In this document: positions 61,920 through 64,000 of the stretch, in pieces
Layout of the letters: every line of letters begins with the position of its first letter
Numbering within the stretch: position 1 is the stretch's first letter
Assembly: GCA_018389105.1 (NCBI GenBank)
Contig: JACATO010002134.1
Span: 310,001-374,000 of the forward strand
Length of the DNA: 64,000 bases
From: Nautilus pompilius
Taxonomy: Eukaryota; Mollusca; Cephalopoda; Nautilida; Nautilidae
Reading direction: 5' to 3'
The notes under the pieces: model-generated
Told to the model about the DNA's origin: nothing
Databases searched by the model: none
Seen by the model: only the letters and a program-made list of their open reading frames with translations
Translations under genes and position numbers: made by a program

Positions 61920-62172
61920 TATACAACATACACCACTCCCCACCAATATCTGTTTTCACCGAGTAGACTTAAATATCTTTAGAATAGCACAACTCGACCC
62001 TAAAACCACGCCATATCGGATCAAAAGATCGGTCGCCGCAGTAGGCGCGATAGCGAAACGTATCGGCAGCCATGAAAGGATTTATCAGTTGATTGACGTG
62101 AACGAAGCTCTGTTAATGACTCAGGCTGATGATTCGGTAGTTAAAGGCACCAGTCCAGAGCCCATGGTTTGA
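61920..62172 (+). other. possible terminal exon, weakly supported
   Basis: Directly after the pyrimidine array the forward frame stays open for about 80 codons to a TGA at 62170-62172. It reads as ordinary protein composition (for example IGSHERIYQLIDVNEALLMT) and is preceded by pyrimidine-rich TCTGTTTTCACCGAG, which could act as a 3' splice site. I recognise no family. A chance frame extended by the repeat is the simpler explanation. Confidence 0.15.
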
Positions 62173-64000
62173 CTTACCTTTCTGGACTGCCTTCTCCACA
62201 CCTTTTATTTACTAGCCTGCCACAAGAATTTTTCTCTCGCATCTGAAAAGTGAAGATTTCTGGTTGGGACATTTTTTCGTAGTTCCCGTCTCTGAAAAGT
62301 GGCTGCCCCCCCCATAACATTTTTGAATGCCTTTGGATGGTTGATTAGACCGACTTACTGGCGGGCCCTCTGAACAGGGATCTCCAAGCGTATTCTGCCC
62401 CTTGCTCGGAGCCGTTTTTCCTGGTTGTAACGAAAGCTCCGGGTGAAATGGAATTACCCGGAAAAAGTTCCTGTCCGCGGCTTCAGAAAGTGAAGGGTTA
62501 AGGGGGTTGGTGCTGTCTGGCTGATGCTAAGAATCGTTTTTTTTTTTTAAAGCCCTCCCCTCCCTCCCTGGCCAAGTATGACAGGTAATGCGTTAACGAG
62601 CATATAGGACACCTGGTGGAAACAGGTCGGCGGTGCTAGGCGCCATTTACCGCCCTGTGATCTAAATTGCCCGCGAATGCAACGGGTCTCTTAGAGAATC
62701 TCCCGTTTCTAGCCCGTGTCTCAGTCACCAGGGATGACTGGCCTGGTAAACTCGCCCCGACACCCTATCTTTATTTACTGACGATCGCCCATCCACGTAA
62801 GTTAAGCTCCGGCTGCCTATCACATTAGCCAAAAGTAGAGCCTCGCAGCAACAGAGTGTATCCGCGCCTTAGTTCTGATCGCGCCGCTAGTGTCGCTGCG
62901 CACTGGGTCGGTGAGCCAGGAAGAACAACGCGACCGGCGCACGCGCTCACCGAAAACGGCAGCGCCCCCTTGTAGCTAGTGGGCCTGCCTGCTGCGAGTC
63001 CGCATTCGCATCCGAAAGAACTCTGGGATTAAATCGCCTGGTAGTAACGAAAGACGTGTAGGGAAAATTCACCTACGTTCGCAGTGACCAGCCACGGTGA
63101 GATCTAACGAACTGGCAGAATGACTTTCCCGGCTGAAGAAATAACAATGGCGCGACAGCCTACAGATAGTTACTGGAGGACTGGATGTCGTCAGGGTTAC
63201 TGGGGAGAGAGGACGGCCGATTTGTTGCGTGGAGAGGGAGAATTACCTAAAATCACGCGGGAAAACGTGGACACGTGATTACTGCAATAACAGAAGCCGC
63301 GGTTTTACGGTCTTCGGGCTAGAGAAATTGGCCAAGAAAGGAATTTTTTTTTTTTTTTCTGGAATCGATGAAAGATGTATTAAAATAGCGATACTGTTTT
63401 GTTTTTTGTTTGTTTGTTGCTTACGATGTGAAGGGCTGGAAGATCCAAGAGCCCGGAGAGGGTTTCAGGCTTTTTCCATGCTAACGTGCACGCGAAGCTA
63501 TTCATTTCCCACATGCTAACATACAAGAAATGTCAAGTGTTTGATCAGAGGTTGGGCTGCATTACGGATGATGATGATGATGATCGTATTTTTTCAACCA
63601 TTCAGCTCGCGAATATCGCCTGGATCCTCTTATTTGGTAAAGTTCCGACCCAGCCTTTACTGCCAGTGGCCACGAATTCTACCGCGCGCCACAGAAGCAA
63701 AATCAAAGTTTGGCGTCATGGGAAGAGTTTTGGTGTGAAGAATCAAAACGTTCTCCTTAAGTTCTACTATGGTAATTGAAATTTTGCCATTAAGAGTTAA
63801 TAAAAGATTAAAATTTCAGGTGGTTGAGTTAAAGTTTAAAAATGAGGAATTAATATCCCGCCATCGTTTTGCAAAAAAAAAAAATAATAAAATTGGAATT
63901 TCGGCATCAGAATTAAATCGTTCACCGCGAGGAATCAGAATTGCGCAACCGTATTGAATGATAAGTGAGATCGAATTTTAACTAATATTCACCAATAAAC
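62173..64000. other. unassigned sequence, CpG-rich around 62.6-63.3 kb
   Basis: About 62600-63300 is relatively GC- and CpG-rich (for example GCGACCGGCGCACGCGCTCA near 62930-62950) and could be a promoter region, but no exon is recognisable. Short (GAT)n at 63566-63582. Frames up to 97 codons without known motifs run to the window end. Confidence 0.4.

Noticed and set aside
61367-62172. Ser/Pro-rich forward frames and Arg/Glu/Gly-rich reverse frames of up to 253 codons
   Set aside because: They are translations of a CT-rich simple repeat, open in several frames at once.

Overview
This looks like a stretch of a large animal genome, not of a microbe or a virus. Open frames are short and scattered, and I could not recognise a single host gene exon. 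What is recognisable is almost all repeat DNA: simple repeats (GA/CT, CA/GT, TA, AAT, AAC), minisatellites, tRNA-headed SINE-like units, and decayed DNA transposons of the Tc1, mariner, pogo-like and hAT groups. The mix suggests a mollusc and more specifically a cephalopod such as an octopus; that placement is inference from general repeat character and was not tested by alignment.

Layout. 1-10 kb: a 4-copy tandem repeat (973-1200), a GA tract, a near-perfect 180-bp fold-back (5557-5735) and a hAT transposase relic (7.3-8.2 kb). 10-22 kb: a Tc1 relic next to a CA microsatellite (10.4-10.8 kb), a 2-kb array of about 65 copies of a 30-bp unit (12181-14140), GA tracts and a tRNA-headed SINE-like unit (21 kb). 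22-36 kb: a polypyrimidine array studded with TGACGTCA (22.1-22.5 kb), a complete but dead Tc1 element with long terminal inverted repeats (27.67-29.2 kb), CT tracts, and a second, larger TGACGTCA array (34.3-35.1 kb). 36-51 kb: an internally deleted mariner (38.5-39.0 kb), a Tc1 pseudogene (44.9-45.6 kb), a hAT-derived non-autonomous element with terminal repeats and an 8-bp target duplication (47397-48845), and a third TGACGTCA array (50.4-50.6 kb). 51-64 kb: a ZBED5/GTF2IRD2-type hAT pseudogene (51.3-52.9 kb), a tRNA-like unit repeated three times in tandem (53.4-53.6 kb), a second SINE-like unit (55.6-55.8 kb), a mariner with intact ends carrying a nested pogo-like insertion (56934-58830), and a CT array studded with CCACGTC (61.4-61.9 kb).

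No genes here can be shown to work together. The observations most worth following are the dispersed polypyrimidine arrays punctuated by ACGT-core motifs (29 perfect CRE octamers in three arrays), the long hairpin at 5.6 kb, the homogeneous 30-bp minisatellite, and the nested mariner/pogo structure, whose lengths resolve to a canonical mariner once the insertion is subtracted. All transposase-like frames carry stops, frameshifts or substituted catalytic residues.
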